From Shinisaurus crocodilurus (taxonomy: Eukaryota; Chordata; Lepidosauria; Squamata; Shinisauridae): DNA of 64,000 nucleotides. The DNA lies in NCBI GenBank assembly GCA_021292165.1, contig CM037876.1, forward strand, positions 35,175,075-35,239,074, read 5' to 3'. Position 1 is the first letter of the stretch. Each line of letters opens with the position of its first letter. The translations under genes and the position numbers were made by a program. A model generated the notes under the pieces. That model did not search any database. It was not told the DNA's origin and saw only the letters and a program-made list of their open reading frames with translations. Below, piece by piece: positions 51,830-62,439 of this stretch.

Positions 51830-54225
51830 AAGCAGGAGTACTGGGCATGTAGGAAGGAAGGTTAAGACCTGAGAAGCTGATGAGAAAGGCTGCATAGGAT
51901 TGTTTCCACACTAGGGTGCTTTAGCACTACTGAGGCATGGCTTTTCCACAGTCAACTGGAAGTGGCATTAAAATGGCAGTTCCACACTGCACTTGATATG
52001 GCACCATTTTATCTAGCACTGCCTACCCCATTTTTATTTTGTAATTAAAAAATGAAAAGGGGGGGGAAAGCTGAAAGGAAATCAATAATTAACCCTCCCC
52101 CCAGGCAAGAAGAAGGAACCAGGCAATTATTAAAGTACAATGAGGAGGTTATTCAACAAAAAGTAATAAATGGAGCAGAAGCTGCTAACAGGAAGCTACT
52201 AATGAAAGGCACAATGGCTCTGAATAAATTATCAGAGGTGCTTAGCCAGCCACACTGGGCAGGCTGGCACAGCAAGTGAATTCTTTTTTAAAGCACTACA
52301 AAGCAGGTGTGAAAAAAGACAGAACAACACTGAAAACACTGAGACGCAATGGTTTGGCAATGATGTTGTTTGGATTTTCAAAAAAAACCATTAGAAAATA
52401 AAGAATAGCAAATCCAGACTAAACTGCTAACATGAAAGCAGCCTATGAGGTAATGACTAAGGGACAAAGGATCCAAGAGGAAGGAACAGAAAGTGACTTA
52501 GAAGTAGGGACTTGAGGGAGGGCTGGGTGAAGTTAATTGGCCTTGCTTAACTTTGACTGTATTGATCATACCATATGAATGCTTCTCTGTAAAGTATTAA
52601 CAACTCCTTTTTGCCAGTCATCATCATTCCAGTTCATTAATTATTATTTTTTCATCAGATTGGTTGCAGTCACATAGTGTTTTCATCAATCTATCAGTGA
52701 TTCCAGCTCTCAGAAGCAAAATATATCAAATCAACAACGAAGCAGAAGTTTCTTTATTGTTTAAAGTGTTCATAGCTCAGAAGTTGACATACTTTATGGG
52801 CTGGCTTATGGGATCAGACATGAATGCATTTTTTAGAAACAAGTAGAAGCACATTGTGGGAAAGAATGTCGTAAGTGCAGATGCAGAAAGACACTTCACC
52901 CTCACCTAAGAGTGCAGTTTGAGAGTCTGCACTCTCAAACTGCAGACATATGCAGTAAAACTATGCAGTACATAGTTTTACTGCATATGCAGTAAACTAT
53001 GCCTTGAGCAGCCCAGAGTCTGGTTTAAGACCTGTGAAGCAGAAACTTTCACTTGGTCATGAAAGAAAAACAACAATTAAACCTACAGAGAAGAAGACAA
53101 GGATCACAGGACAGCTTCACATAGAACAGACAAAAATTTATCAAAATAATGAACCATCTGACTTTTTTGCACTACATCTTCTGCAACATTTTGCTTTTGT
53201 GTGGTTTATTATTTATTGCAAGGCCTCTTTAAAAAGCAGCTGAGATGAGAAATCTCTACATTCGCTTCACACTCTGCAAGCAAAAGTCAATGGTTACCAG
53301 GCATGATGTTGCTTTTCCTGTGTTTCTCAAATGAGCCGTTTAAAAGAAATATCTCTCTTCTCTTCTTCCCCCCGCCCCCACCAACAACCACCACCCCAGA
53401 AAAAAAGTGAAAGCTATACATTAGCCTCTCTTGAACTGTGCGGCTGGTGAGAAACCTCAAGAGATCCGTCTAAACATTCATTCCACAGAAATGGTGCATC
53501 TACTACAGCACTATTGTGGTTGCTATAAATTATTTTTGCTTGGAACAAGCTTTAATAAGGATAGTTCTCTTCCCAAGTTTATTGTGGTTAGTGTAAAGAA
53601 GAAAAGAATTCATCATTTAACGTTATTAAGTATGTTTTAATGAAGAAACATAAGGCCCAGAGAAAAAACGAAGAGCTGCTTCTTTCCCAACGTTTTGCAA
53701 TACTACTTCAGTTTCCCAGTCTAGAACTACTTATTCTTCTGTATTTTGAGAATACTAAGGAAAAATTACTTCCATGGGTATTGTTCCAGGATTCCCTAGG
53801 TATAGCATTGGGGCATGGAAATGGAAGAAACTAAGTTACATCTACATGTCTCACATCCTACTGAGCCAATCTGTTCAGCTCACAAATACAGACACAGCTC
53901 AAACAAGACATCAACTGACTGGAGGCCGTCCATATGTATTGTCAGAGGCAAAGTCTGGGTGCTGTTCCAAACCTATTTGAAAATTAACCAACATCTTTTT
54001 GTACCTTTAAATCAAATACCCCAATTCTCATAGCTGTTTCTCACTGTGGGTCAGGAAAAGGCAGGACACAATATAAACTGAATCAATCTCCATGTAAAAG
54101 TCAATGGAATCTTTGCAAAAGTTAATGGAACCTGCTCACACAAAGTACTGGTGCTCTGTCTTGATAGTTTAGCTAATGTAGAACTACTTGAAATCACATT
54201 TGTGAATAATAATCACACCCTCCCA
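51830..54225. other. Unassigned sequence with two adjacent perfect hairpins
   Basis: Apart from the hairpins at 52913-52989 I find no gene or named repeat. Frames of 60-75 codons have no motifs. Possibly old unique DNA. Confidence 0.45.
52913..52989. repeat. Two adjacent perfect hairpins
   Basis: Hairpin 1: TGCAGTTTGAGAGT (52913-52926), 4-base loop, exact complement to 52944. Hairpin 2: CATATGCAGTAAAACTATG (52947-52965), 5-base loop, exact complement to 52989. A partial third arm (CAGTAAACTATG) follows to about 53001. Confidence 0.93.
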
Positions 54226-54259
54226 TTTGGGGGAAGATGGCATTGGGGTCCACCACCCC

Positions 54260-55680
54260 AATCCCTATCTAACTATCTCTAACTGAGAAAGTCCGGGACA
54301 ACCCATCTGCCACGATGTTGTCCTTGCCTTTGATGTGTTTAACTGAAAAATCAAAATTTTGCAGGGCTAAACTCTACCGCAACAGCTTCTGGTTGGACCC
54401 CTTCACCCTATCCAGCCAGCACAAGGGGGAATGGTCGGTCTGCAGCCGCTACAGGTAGGGGCGAAGCTTGGTCACTGCCCACACTATTGCTAGGCACTCT
54501 TTCTCGACAGTGGCCAAGTTCCGCTCCCGAGGCAAAAGTTTTTTACTCAAAAAGGCGACCGGGCACAGCCCTTGCTCTGGCCGCTCCTGCAGCAAGACGG
54601 CTCTCATCCCCGCTTCCGAGGCATCTGTCTACAGAACAAAAGGGGCTTCAAAGTCTGGGGCTTGCAGCACAGGGGCTGCCGTCAGGCAGGCTTTCAGTCC
54701 TTCGAACGCTGCCTGGCAAGCGGCTGACTATTGGACCTTAATGGGTTGCCGCTTTTTGCACAAGTCAGTCAGGGGGGCGGCTAGCTGGCTAAAATGGGGC
54801 ACGAACTTACGATAATAGCCAGCCAGCCTTAAAAAAGCTTGGACTTGTTTTTTCGTCTGGGGTTGGGGCTAGGTGCGAACTGACTCTATCTTGGCTTCTA
54901 GGGGTTTGACACTTCCTCCCCCCACCTTGTGTCTCAGATACTCTACCTCCCCCCGCCCAACCTGGCATTTCTTCACCTTCACTGTCAGCCCTGCATCTTG
55001 AATCCTCTGAAATACCTGGCGGACATGTTGCAAATGCTGCTCTCAGGTGGAACTGAAAATGGCGATGTCATCTAAATACGCACAGGCGAACTCCCCCAGC
55101 CCATTTAACATCCCGTTTACCAGCTTCTGGAAGGTAGCCGGACCATTTCGGACCCCGAAAGGGAGGGTGGTGAATTGGAACAACCCCAGGTGGGTCACAA
55201 AAGCAGACTTCAGGGCAGCATCTGAATCGAGCGGGACCTGCCAATAATTCTTCGTCAGGTCCAGGGTAGTAATGTACTTGGCCCCCCCAAGCCTCTCCAA
55301 CAGCACATCTATGTTGGGAATGGGGTAGGGGTCAGGGACGGTCACTTTGTTGATTTTCTGGTAGTTTACATAGAACCGGACACCCCCATCTTTCTTGGCT
55401 ACTAACACAATCGGGGAGGACCAGGGGCTCGAGCTAGGAACAATCACCCCTAGGTCCAGCATGGCTTGGACCTCATCGGCGACGACTTGGGCATGGGGCC
55501 CCACGGCTCGGTAGGGTAGGGACTGTATGGGGGGGCTGTCCCCTGTATCAATGGTGTGTTGCAGATGTTGTTTGTCCCCTTTGGTCTCTGTGGAGACTGG
55601 CTGTCTTCCCCCCCTGGGTCTCCTTCCCCCCTCCTTGGTGAGTGTGTGCGTGTCAGAAAGGGGTTTTAGGTTAGCTTTCT
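54260..55680 (-). pseudogene. Ty3/gypsy LTR-retrotransposon pol fragment (RT and RNase H)
   Basis: Reading on the minus strand, an open stretch (about 55660-55043) carries the gypsy RT core: an IDTGD-like segment at the start, SSSPWSSPIVLV, a VNYQKIN-like block, TTLDLTKNYWQVPL, TLPFGVRNGPATFQ and the YLDD catalytic box. Just after YLDD a TGA ends the frame. Remnants of the RT thumb and RNase H follow down to about 54270, with several in-frame stops. No LTRs, gag, protease or integrase are visible. The start of the pol piece is cut by an L2 3' end and AAT repeat at 55687. It is a defective retroelement copy and cannot make a full enzyme. Confidence 0.88.
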
Positions 55681-55684
55681 CCAC

Positions 55685-55686
<2 letters not shown>

Positions 55687-55726
<40 letters not shown>

Positions 55727-56413
55727 TAAAATTTTATTTCTTACCCGCCTCTCCACTCAGATCGAGGCGGGGAACAACTATAACACAAAATACATAAGTA
55801 GTTAAAAACATAGTAAATATTATTAAAATATTCTTTAAAACCTTTAAAAGTATCCTAAAAACTCTTAAAATTCCACTGGGTAGGCTTGTCGGGAGAGGTC
55901 AGTCTTTATGGCCTTTTTAAAGGCCAAAGGACTGTCTAGTTGACGACTCTCCTCCGACAGGCCATTTCCACAGTCTGGGAGCAGCAGAAGAGAAGGTCCT
56001 CTGGGTAGTACTCGCCAGCCTAGTCTTGGCCGACTGGAGTAAATTCCTCCCAAAGGACCTAAGTGTGCAGGGCGGATTGTACGGGAGAAGGCGATCCTGC
56101 AGGTAACCCAGACCCAAACCATGTAGGGCTTTAAAGGTGATAACCAACACTTTATACTTCGCCCAGAAACTGATTGGCAGCCAGTGGAGTGCTTTTAAAG
56201 CTGGTGTAATATGGGCACTTCTAGATGTACCGGTGACCAATCTGGGTGCCATATTTTGCACCAATTGAAGTTTCCGAACTAGGTACAAAGGTAACCCTAT
56301 GTACAGCGCATTGCAGAAGTCAAGCCTCGAAGTTACCAGCGCGTACACTACTATCTTTAGGTCTTCCAACTCTAGGAAGGGGCACAGCTGGCGTATCAGC
56401 TGAAGCTGAAGAA
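55687..56413 (-). mobile_element. L2-clade LINE, C-terminal ORF2 and 3' end with (AAT)n tail
   Basis: The minus strand reads the L2 RT C-terminus in mostly open frames: TSRLDFCNALYIGLP (about 56300-56345), KLQLVQN (56255-56275), ITPALKALHWLP (56180-56215), a VLVITFKALHGLGLGYL stretch (56110-56155) and the last AFKKAIKTDL helix near 55900. The 3' UTR ends in about 13 AAT units (55687-55727), the simple-repeat tail of L2. It is less decayed than the other L2 pieces. Confidence 0.88.
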
Positions 56414-56607
56414 GTGCCATAGCACAATGGGCAAGCACACGCTTAGCATGCAGTAGGTCCCTGGTTCAATCCCCGGCATCACCAGGTAGAGCTGGGGGGG
56501 GGGGATCCTGCCTGAAACCCTGGAGAGACACTGCCAGTCAGTGTCAACACACTACTGAGATAGATGAACCAACCCCCTGATTTGGTATAAGATAGCTTCC
56601 TATGTTC
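56414..56607 (+). mobile_element. tRNA-derived SINE, near full length
   Basis: A tRNA-like head (TAGCACAATGGGCAAGCAC, box A), GGTTCAATCCC (box B, 56462-56472), the conserved CTGAAACCCTGGAGAGAC and CCAGTCAGTGTCAAC, and the end GATAGCTTCCTATGTTCC. This tail resembles the L2/MIR type. It sits directly upstream of an L2 head-to-tail boundary. Pol III transcription would start at the head. Confidence 0.88.
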
Positions 56608-56615
56608 CTATAGAT

Positions 56616-56736
56616 CAGTGTTCTCCAACCTTGGGTCCGCAGATGTTTTTGGCTTCCAACTCCCAGCATAGCTGGCTGGGGCATGCTGGGAGTTGGAGGC
56701 CAAAAACATCTGGGGACCCAAGGTTGGAGAACACTG
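56616..56736. mobile_element. hAT hairpin MITE, perfect target duplication
   Basis: 121-bp palindrome with ends CAGTGTTCTCCAACCTTGGG and complement. CTATAGAT lies exactly at 56608-56615 and 56737-56744. One arm has lost a short internal part (CCCCAGCCAGC). Confidence 0.93.
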
Positions 56737-56744
56737 CTATAGAT

Positions 56745-59190
56745 CCTGTCAAAGATTTTTTTTTAGATTGTGGTGACCATAACTTGACACCATAACCTGT
56801 TGCTAACATGTGCCGTCACCTTATCAGGATTACGTTTCAGTTTACTGACTCTCATCCAGTCTATTACCTAGATCTAACAGTTGGTTGTATCAAATGTTAG
56901 TCTAACTTAAGCCCCATGCATTTCAATGGGTCTACTCTAACCCAATGATTCAGCTTTCTACCATTCCAGCTGATTTAGATGACATGGAGAAACAGAGTTG
57001 AGTGTCATCATCAGATGACACCTAACCCCATATTCGGATATTCCTGGATGACTTCTGAGAAGTGTACGAGACAGTGACCACAGCGAACTCTTGGCAGTAA
57101 CATTTTCATACCTCCAGGAAATGAGGCAAATATTAGGTGGTCAAGCCTGTCGCTCACATGCCATTGCAATGAGGCACACACAGTGAAGCTTCAAAAAATA
57201 CATTTGTCGTTTTAACGATAATCTGACTTTTGTTCATACACAGCTGTTGATACGTGGGTGGATTGACTTCTAAGATGAAATGGAAGGTGGTCCTGCAAGA
57301 GGTCCAATAGAGAAACAACCCGCAGGCTCAACGAAATTGGATTAACATCCTGAGTTAGTCACTCCTTCCTAGAAGTGAGATCTTGCTACACAAGCCTTGC
57401 TTGAGATTATGAGTGGGAGCCAACCGCACCCACCCCCAAAGCCTGGAGCATTCTAACACTTAGAAGCCTTCAGAGGACGCTCCCCCGATCTTCTAGCATC
57501 TGGTTTTGTTCTCCAAAGTGGCCAGAAATTCCGCAATCAGAAATAGAGTAATTCAAATAGCTTGGTATTTTGTTTTGTTTTTAACTTTATTTTTCATCTG
57601 CTTCTGTGATCTTTCTTTGTAGCATATGTCCTAGGCATGTGAGGGAGATCTTACCACCCACCCACCAAATATTGTTTCATAGATTTGAACAAGGGTTGGG
57701 GACAGACACATTATTCCCCTGAAGCACCAAAATGGAAACTGAAAACAGACACGAGCTGCTTGCAGTGATTTCATTCAGAATAATGGGTAGGAGGATGTCT
57801 TTCTCCGGAACAGTTTAGGAAGTCCTACAGGCAAACTTCACTTCATTGTAGCAATACGAGCATAGAATGAGAATCCTTCTGGCACTAGAATCTCTTCCTA
57901 CATTGCTGGAGTAATATCTCTTCAGCAGAACATCAAACTGAGTGATGCTATGGTTGCAGGGCAGTAGAGATAGCCACATCTTATTAATTTATGTAGACTA
58001 AGCCACCCACTTGACAATTTTTGTGGTAATATAACCATTTTCATAAGGCTCTCAAGAGGTCTAGACTTGATGTAAGTTTTGGAATGTAGGTTTCCTTGTA
58101 CAGCAGTCTGATTTCAAGCAGAAATATTAAACTGAAAAATAAAATATACATCTAGGTTGGGATGTAAGAGGAAGCATCCTTTCAGCACAGTGGCATGCAA
58201 TTTTAAATTCAGATTTCAAATCTATTTGGGTAGATCAGCATAGAGACTGGTGAACATGTTAAAGCTGCCATTTGCAACGGCTCACCAAGTGGAGAAGGCA
58301 ATTTTCTGCATGCGTCCTCAAATGGTCACCCCCAAAAGGAGTGGCAGCACCGGAATAAAATATGGCAGTGAAGGCACAGAAGAGGCAATTCTCCCACATC
58401 TGTGAAAGGAATCCAAATATAGGAAATTGGCTTTGGAGGCCATGCATCCTCCATGCCGCCGCCACCCCCACCCCCCCATAAGAGATACACTGCAGTCTCT
58501 GGAATTGAGCTAGGTACTACCTGGGTAGAGCAGAGAGGTAGCTATGGTGGAGGCTGCCCAGTTGAGCCTAGGAAGACCTACCAATGTTCAATATTAATTT
58601 GGAACATGAAGGGCACTGTACCTTTGTAAAAAAAAATATGGGATAATGTTAAACTTAATCTACTGGGTGTATAGTATATTAAGTAAGATGCTGAGTGAAG
58701 CAACAGATTGAGATAATAAAAAATCAGATTGGATCAGGATCAAAAGTTGTCTCACATTCAGAAAGAGTTAGACTCAATGTCAAAGCTTGGACCCACCTGC
58801 AATGATGTCGCACCTGTTCCATTCACAAAGTGTGTGCTTTTCTTGCAATCTGTAGAGACGGGCTATAAAAGGTCCAGTGGTTTGTGAGATATACTCAGCT
58901 TGACATGAAAGTGGAAAAAGAAGGTGAGCAGGAAGTGAAAACACAACATTGCAGAAGTTTGCTAAGAAAAAAAACACACGTGTTATTCCAACCAGCTTTT
59001 CTCAAATGATTCCCACTATGTCCTCCAAATATGATCACATCCAGAAAACGAAACGAAAACGAAGCATTGCTTTCTGCGGCCTTTGGTCTCTAATAAATTA
59101 TATCTGCTTACCTAGCAGGGTGAAGATAAACTATTGAGTTTACTATGCAGCAATCCTTTCTTTGTAATTTCATTGAAGACTTCCTTATCA
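56745..59190. other. Unassigned sequence, no gene seen
   Basis: Low repeat content by eye. A CR1-like YLQIXATXXP trace is absent and no RNA gene is recognised. Frames of 62-70 codons have no motifs. Confidence 0.45.
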
Positions 59191-59194
59191 AAGT

Positions 59195-59650
59195 ATCTTT
59201 CAGGTATCTGATGGGAACTGAGCTAGCGGTGACTGACCAAGAAAGAGATCTTGGGGTTGTGGTGGACAGCTCAATAAAAAAAAGTAAACCCAGTGTGCGG
59301 TGGCAATGAAAAAGGCAAATTCCATGTTGGGCATAATTATGAAAGGAATTGAAAATAAAACTGCTAAGATCATACTCCCCTTATAGAAGTTGAAGTGTAA
59401 CTTAGAATACTGTGTACAGTTCTGGTCACCACACCTAGAAAAGGATATTGTAGAGTTGGAAAAAGTGCAGAAAATGGCAACTAAAATGATCAAGGGGCTT
59501 GCAGCAACTCCCCTACGAGGAAAGGTTACAACATCTGGAATTGTTTAGTTTAGAAAAAGTCAAGTAAGGGGAGACATGATAGAGGTGTACAAAATTATGC
59601 ATGGTGTGGAAAAAGTGGATAGGGAGACATTTTTCTCCCTCTCTCATAAT
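59195..59650 (+). mobile_element. CR1-type LINE ORF2 C-terminal fragment
   Basis: Decayed frames give DLGVVVDSS-like (59250-59275), an EYCVQFWSP-like stretch (about 59405-59440), EKVQKMATKMIKG-like (59460-59495), and MHGVEKVDRETFFSLSHN-like near its end (59598-59650), the same region as the minus-strand copy at 22619. Confidence 0.8.
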
Positions 59651-59716
59651 ACTAGAATACTAGAGTGCTAGAATACTAGAGCGCTAGAATACTAAAGCAC
59701 ATAATACTAAAGCGCT
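59648..59716. repeat. Degenerate 16-bp tandem repeat
   Basis: About four units of AGAATACTAGAGCGCT with small changes, lying between a CR1 and an L2 fragment. Confidence 0.85.
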
Positions 59717-59719
59717 AGG

Positions 59720-61010
59720 GGCAGGCCACGCCGATTAAGGGGGACAAGGGATCGATGCTTAATACCTATCCCTTGTTCTGGGCCTGCCCAGAGCCAAGGG
59801 ATAACTGGGGGGGGGGGGTGGCTCCTCCCCCCACCTTGTGTTTGCTGTTGTGCAATGCCAGGTCCGTTACCCAAAAAACATCTTTCATCCATGACTTGAT
59901 CCTGGATGAGGGTGCGGACCTGGCATGTATTACGGAAACCTGGCTGGACGAGGCCGCTGCTCCAACTCTGGTTTCTCGTATGCCCAGCTGCCCAGCAACC
60001 AAGAGTTGGGGGATGGGGAGGGGGAGTGGCTGTTATCTACCAGGAGTCCTTGGTCCTTACCAGACTCCCTCTCTGGGAGACCAAGTTTATTGAGTGCATG
60101 TACTGGAGGTTGGGTCCAAAGGGCAGTCTGGGGATTCTGCTCGTGTACCGTCCACCCCGCTGCACGACAGACTCCCTGGCTGAGGTGCTGGAGGTGGTCT
60201 CTGATGTGTGTGTGTTGTCCCCCTGGCTATTGGTGCTGGGGGACTTCAATGTGCATTCGGGGGCTGCCCTCACGGGGGCACCTCGAGACTTCATGGAGAC
60301 CATGGCTTCCTGGGAGCTGCACCCTGTATTAACTGGACCTACCCATGTAGCCTGTCAGGCACTGGACTTGGTTTTTGTTTCTGGAGAGGGGGGAAATGAT
60401 CTGGAAATCGGGGGTATATCCACCACCCCCTTGTCATGGTCAGATCACTATCTGGTGGGGTTGGATTTCTTGATGCCACAACCCCTCTGCAGGGGTGAGG
60501 GACCTATTAGGATGGTCCGCCCCAGACATCTTATGGATCCGGATGGATTCCTGAACGCGCTTGGGGAATTGGAGCACACAAATGGTAGCTCGGTCGAGAC
60601 CCTGGTGGATGACTGGAATGCTGCAATAACCAGGGCATTAGACCGAGTTGCCCCGAAGCACCCTCTTCTCCTAAACAGAGCTCGCATGGCACCATGGTTC
60701 ACTCCTTCGCTGTGAGCTCTGAAACAAGAGGTGAGAAGGCTAGAGCACCGATGGCGTAATAATCCTGCTCCGAAGATGATCGAACACGGGTTAGAGCTGC
60801 ATCTTCAGCCTACCGGGTGGCGGTGGAGGCAGCAAAAAAGAATGTCTATGCTGCCTCCATTGCATCTGCGGAGTGCTGCCCCTGGAGGCTGTTCCAAGTG
60901 GTCCAGAGTCTGGTCGGTCCAGTCACTCTGGACGCAATGGAACAGTCTAAAGCCTCCTGTGAGGCTTTAGCGAAGCACTTCGCACCTGGGTATGAAGGAC
61001 CAGCACAACT
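59720..61010 (+). mobile_element. L2-clade LINE ORF2 5' part: APE endonuclease, frameshifted
   Basis: An APE endonuclease is read in two frames. The first (to about 60020) has LLLCNARSV and CITETWLDE with the catalytic Glu. The second (about 60010-60715) has GVAVIYQESL, a YRPPR block (60148-60162), VLGDFNVH (60233-60256) and SDHYLVGLDF (60440-60470). A TGA at 60713 closes the frame, and a linker with VRRLEHRWR-like coding continues in other frames to about 61010. The RT is absent. It is the only L2 piece here with the endonuclease. Confidence 0.88.
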
Positions 61011-61043
61011 ATTTTACTTACCACAAAGTACTTTCCCCTCTCA

Positions 61044-61156
61044 TCTTATAACTGAGATGCATGTGCATCCTGACTAAATAATCGTTTATTTAGTCAGGAT
61101 GCACATGCATCTCAGTTATAAGATGCATCTCAGTTATAAGATGCATGTGCATCCTG
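61044..61156. repeat. Perfect 37-bp foldback followed by a partial direct repeat
   Basis: The left arm (61044-61080) and the right arm (61087-61123) are exact complements around a 6-base loop ATCGTT. Directly after, TGCATCTCAGTTATAAGA (61124-61141) repeats the end of the right arm. TGCATGTGCATCCTG (61142-61156) repeats part of the left arm. Three orientations of one motif lie side by side. Confidence 0.95.
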
Positions 61157-61215
61157 CATTCTAAAAGGTTGAAATGCCTCTCGTAAAGCTTAGTTACTGG
61201 CAATTATTCCCACTA
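61157..61215 (-). mobile_element. hAT MITE remnant (CAGGGGTGGGGAA family)
   Basis: CATTCTAAAAGGTTGAAATGC and AAAGCTTAGTTACTGGCAA match the interior of 61746-62121 (CATTCTAAAAGGTTGAAAGAC). Ends are missing. Confidence 0.65.
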
Positions 61216-61219
61216 AATA

Positions 61220-61742
61220 ATTGTGGGAATGGAGGTAAGGGAGAGTTAAGAACATGTGTTGGTGCACAGAAGGTGAACCTTAGGTTCTGGAGCAGCACTG
61301 TGGAAGAGGTGGCCTTCGGAAGGCTATGAAGAAGTGTATTGATAAATAGAAAGATTGGGGGCTGTTCCTTCCGGGCATAGAGAAAAAATATACCTGAACG
61401 CTCAGAGATGGAACAAGAGATGGAGAAAACAGGGACCAGTAGTCCCTGGAGAGTAGAGAGACTGAAGGTGAAAGAAGGGGAAATGGGAAAAGATTTATAG
61501 GCCCTCCAAACATCACCTTTGGAGCCTGGTTGCCACTTGCCCATGATCCACTCTGACATTCCCTCAGTTACATCTGACGTTGTGCATGACACAGGCATCC
61601 ATGTGATCGACATGACCCACATGATAAAACCAATGTGGTGTGAGAGCAGCCCAGCAAGGCACAGCAACCACATTGTAAAGGTAACATTTGAACTACAACC
61701 AGGATCACACAAACAGGACGAAACCCTTACATATAAGGACTA
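61220..61742. other. Unassigned sequence
   Basis: No gene or named repeat. A motif-free frame of 172 codons on the minus strand is judged chance. Confidence 0.4.
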
Positions 61743-61745
61743 GAC

Positions 61746-62121
61746 CAGGGATGGGGAACCTCAGACCCAGGGACCAAATCTGGCCTGCCTGATATCCCAA
61801 ATCAGGCAACCCTTTGGAGTTTCCCAGATGGACAAGCCCCCTTCCCCAGGCCCCACCCCCTTTCCCCAAACCATGAATCATTCGGTGGCTTCCTGGCTTT
61901 TGTGCAGCCCTCCCCCCACCCCTACATTCTAAAAGGTTGAAAGACCTCTCCTAAGGCTTTGTTACAAGCAATAAGAGCTTTAAGCTACAATATGCTGCAG
62001 GAGGTATATTATTGGCCTCACCCCTTTTGCCTTCAGCCCTGCTCACCACTGGAATGCGGCCCACAAGAGCTTCTCCAAAATTGAATCCAGCCCTCGAGCT
62101 GAAAGTAGTTCAACACCCCTG
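61746..62121 (-). mobile_element. hAT MITE (CAGGGGTGGGGAA family), inverse diverged copy
   Basis: CAGGGATGGGGAACCTCAG at the left and CAACACCCCTG at the right; the body on the minus strand matches 51476-51809. No target duplication is recognisable. Confidence 0.75.
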
Positions 62122-62264
62122 CTATAATAATTACGTGGTCCTTCAATTGCATAATTTTCCTTTTCCTAGGCAAGTTATGAAGGATGTGGTAGGGAGCTTC
62201 TGCAGAGATTTAAGAACAAGGGTAATGTGACCATATGGATGTGAAACTTAAGACTGTTTTAGAA

Positions 62265-62432
62265 TTTATTTATTTATTTGTTACATTTCTATCCCACCTT
62301 TCTTCCATCATGGAACTCAAGGTGGCTACACATGGTTCCCAGGTGGTCTCCCCTCTGAGCACTGACCAGACCCAGACTTGCTTAGTTTCAGTAAGGTGGC
62401 TGCCCCATGTGCCTTCAGACCATGTCCAGGGA
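62265..62432 (-). mobile_element. 5S rRNA-derived SINE with Bov-B-like tail
   Basis: On the minus strand AACTAAGCAAGTCTGGGTC, TGGTCAGTGCTCAG and GGGGAGACCACCTGGGAA align with 5S rRNA (A box to C box). CACCTTGAGTTCCATGATGG, GGTGGGATAGAAATGTAA and AAATAAATAAATAA form a Bov-B-like tail. This corresponds to the squamate 5S-Sauria SINE design. It is degraded and not a working 5S gene. Confidence 0.85.
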
Positions 62433-62439
62433 ATTTAAG

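Noticed and set aside
55043..55756. Isoleucine-run at the start of the pol-like frame
   Set aside because: It is the AAT microsatellite tail of the L2 read as codons, not part of the gypsy protein.
61194..61712. Minus-strand 172-codon frame
   Set aside because: Low-information Leu/Ser/Pro composition without motif; probably chance.
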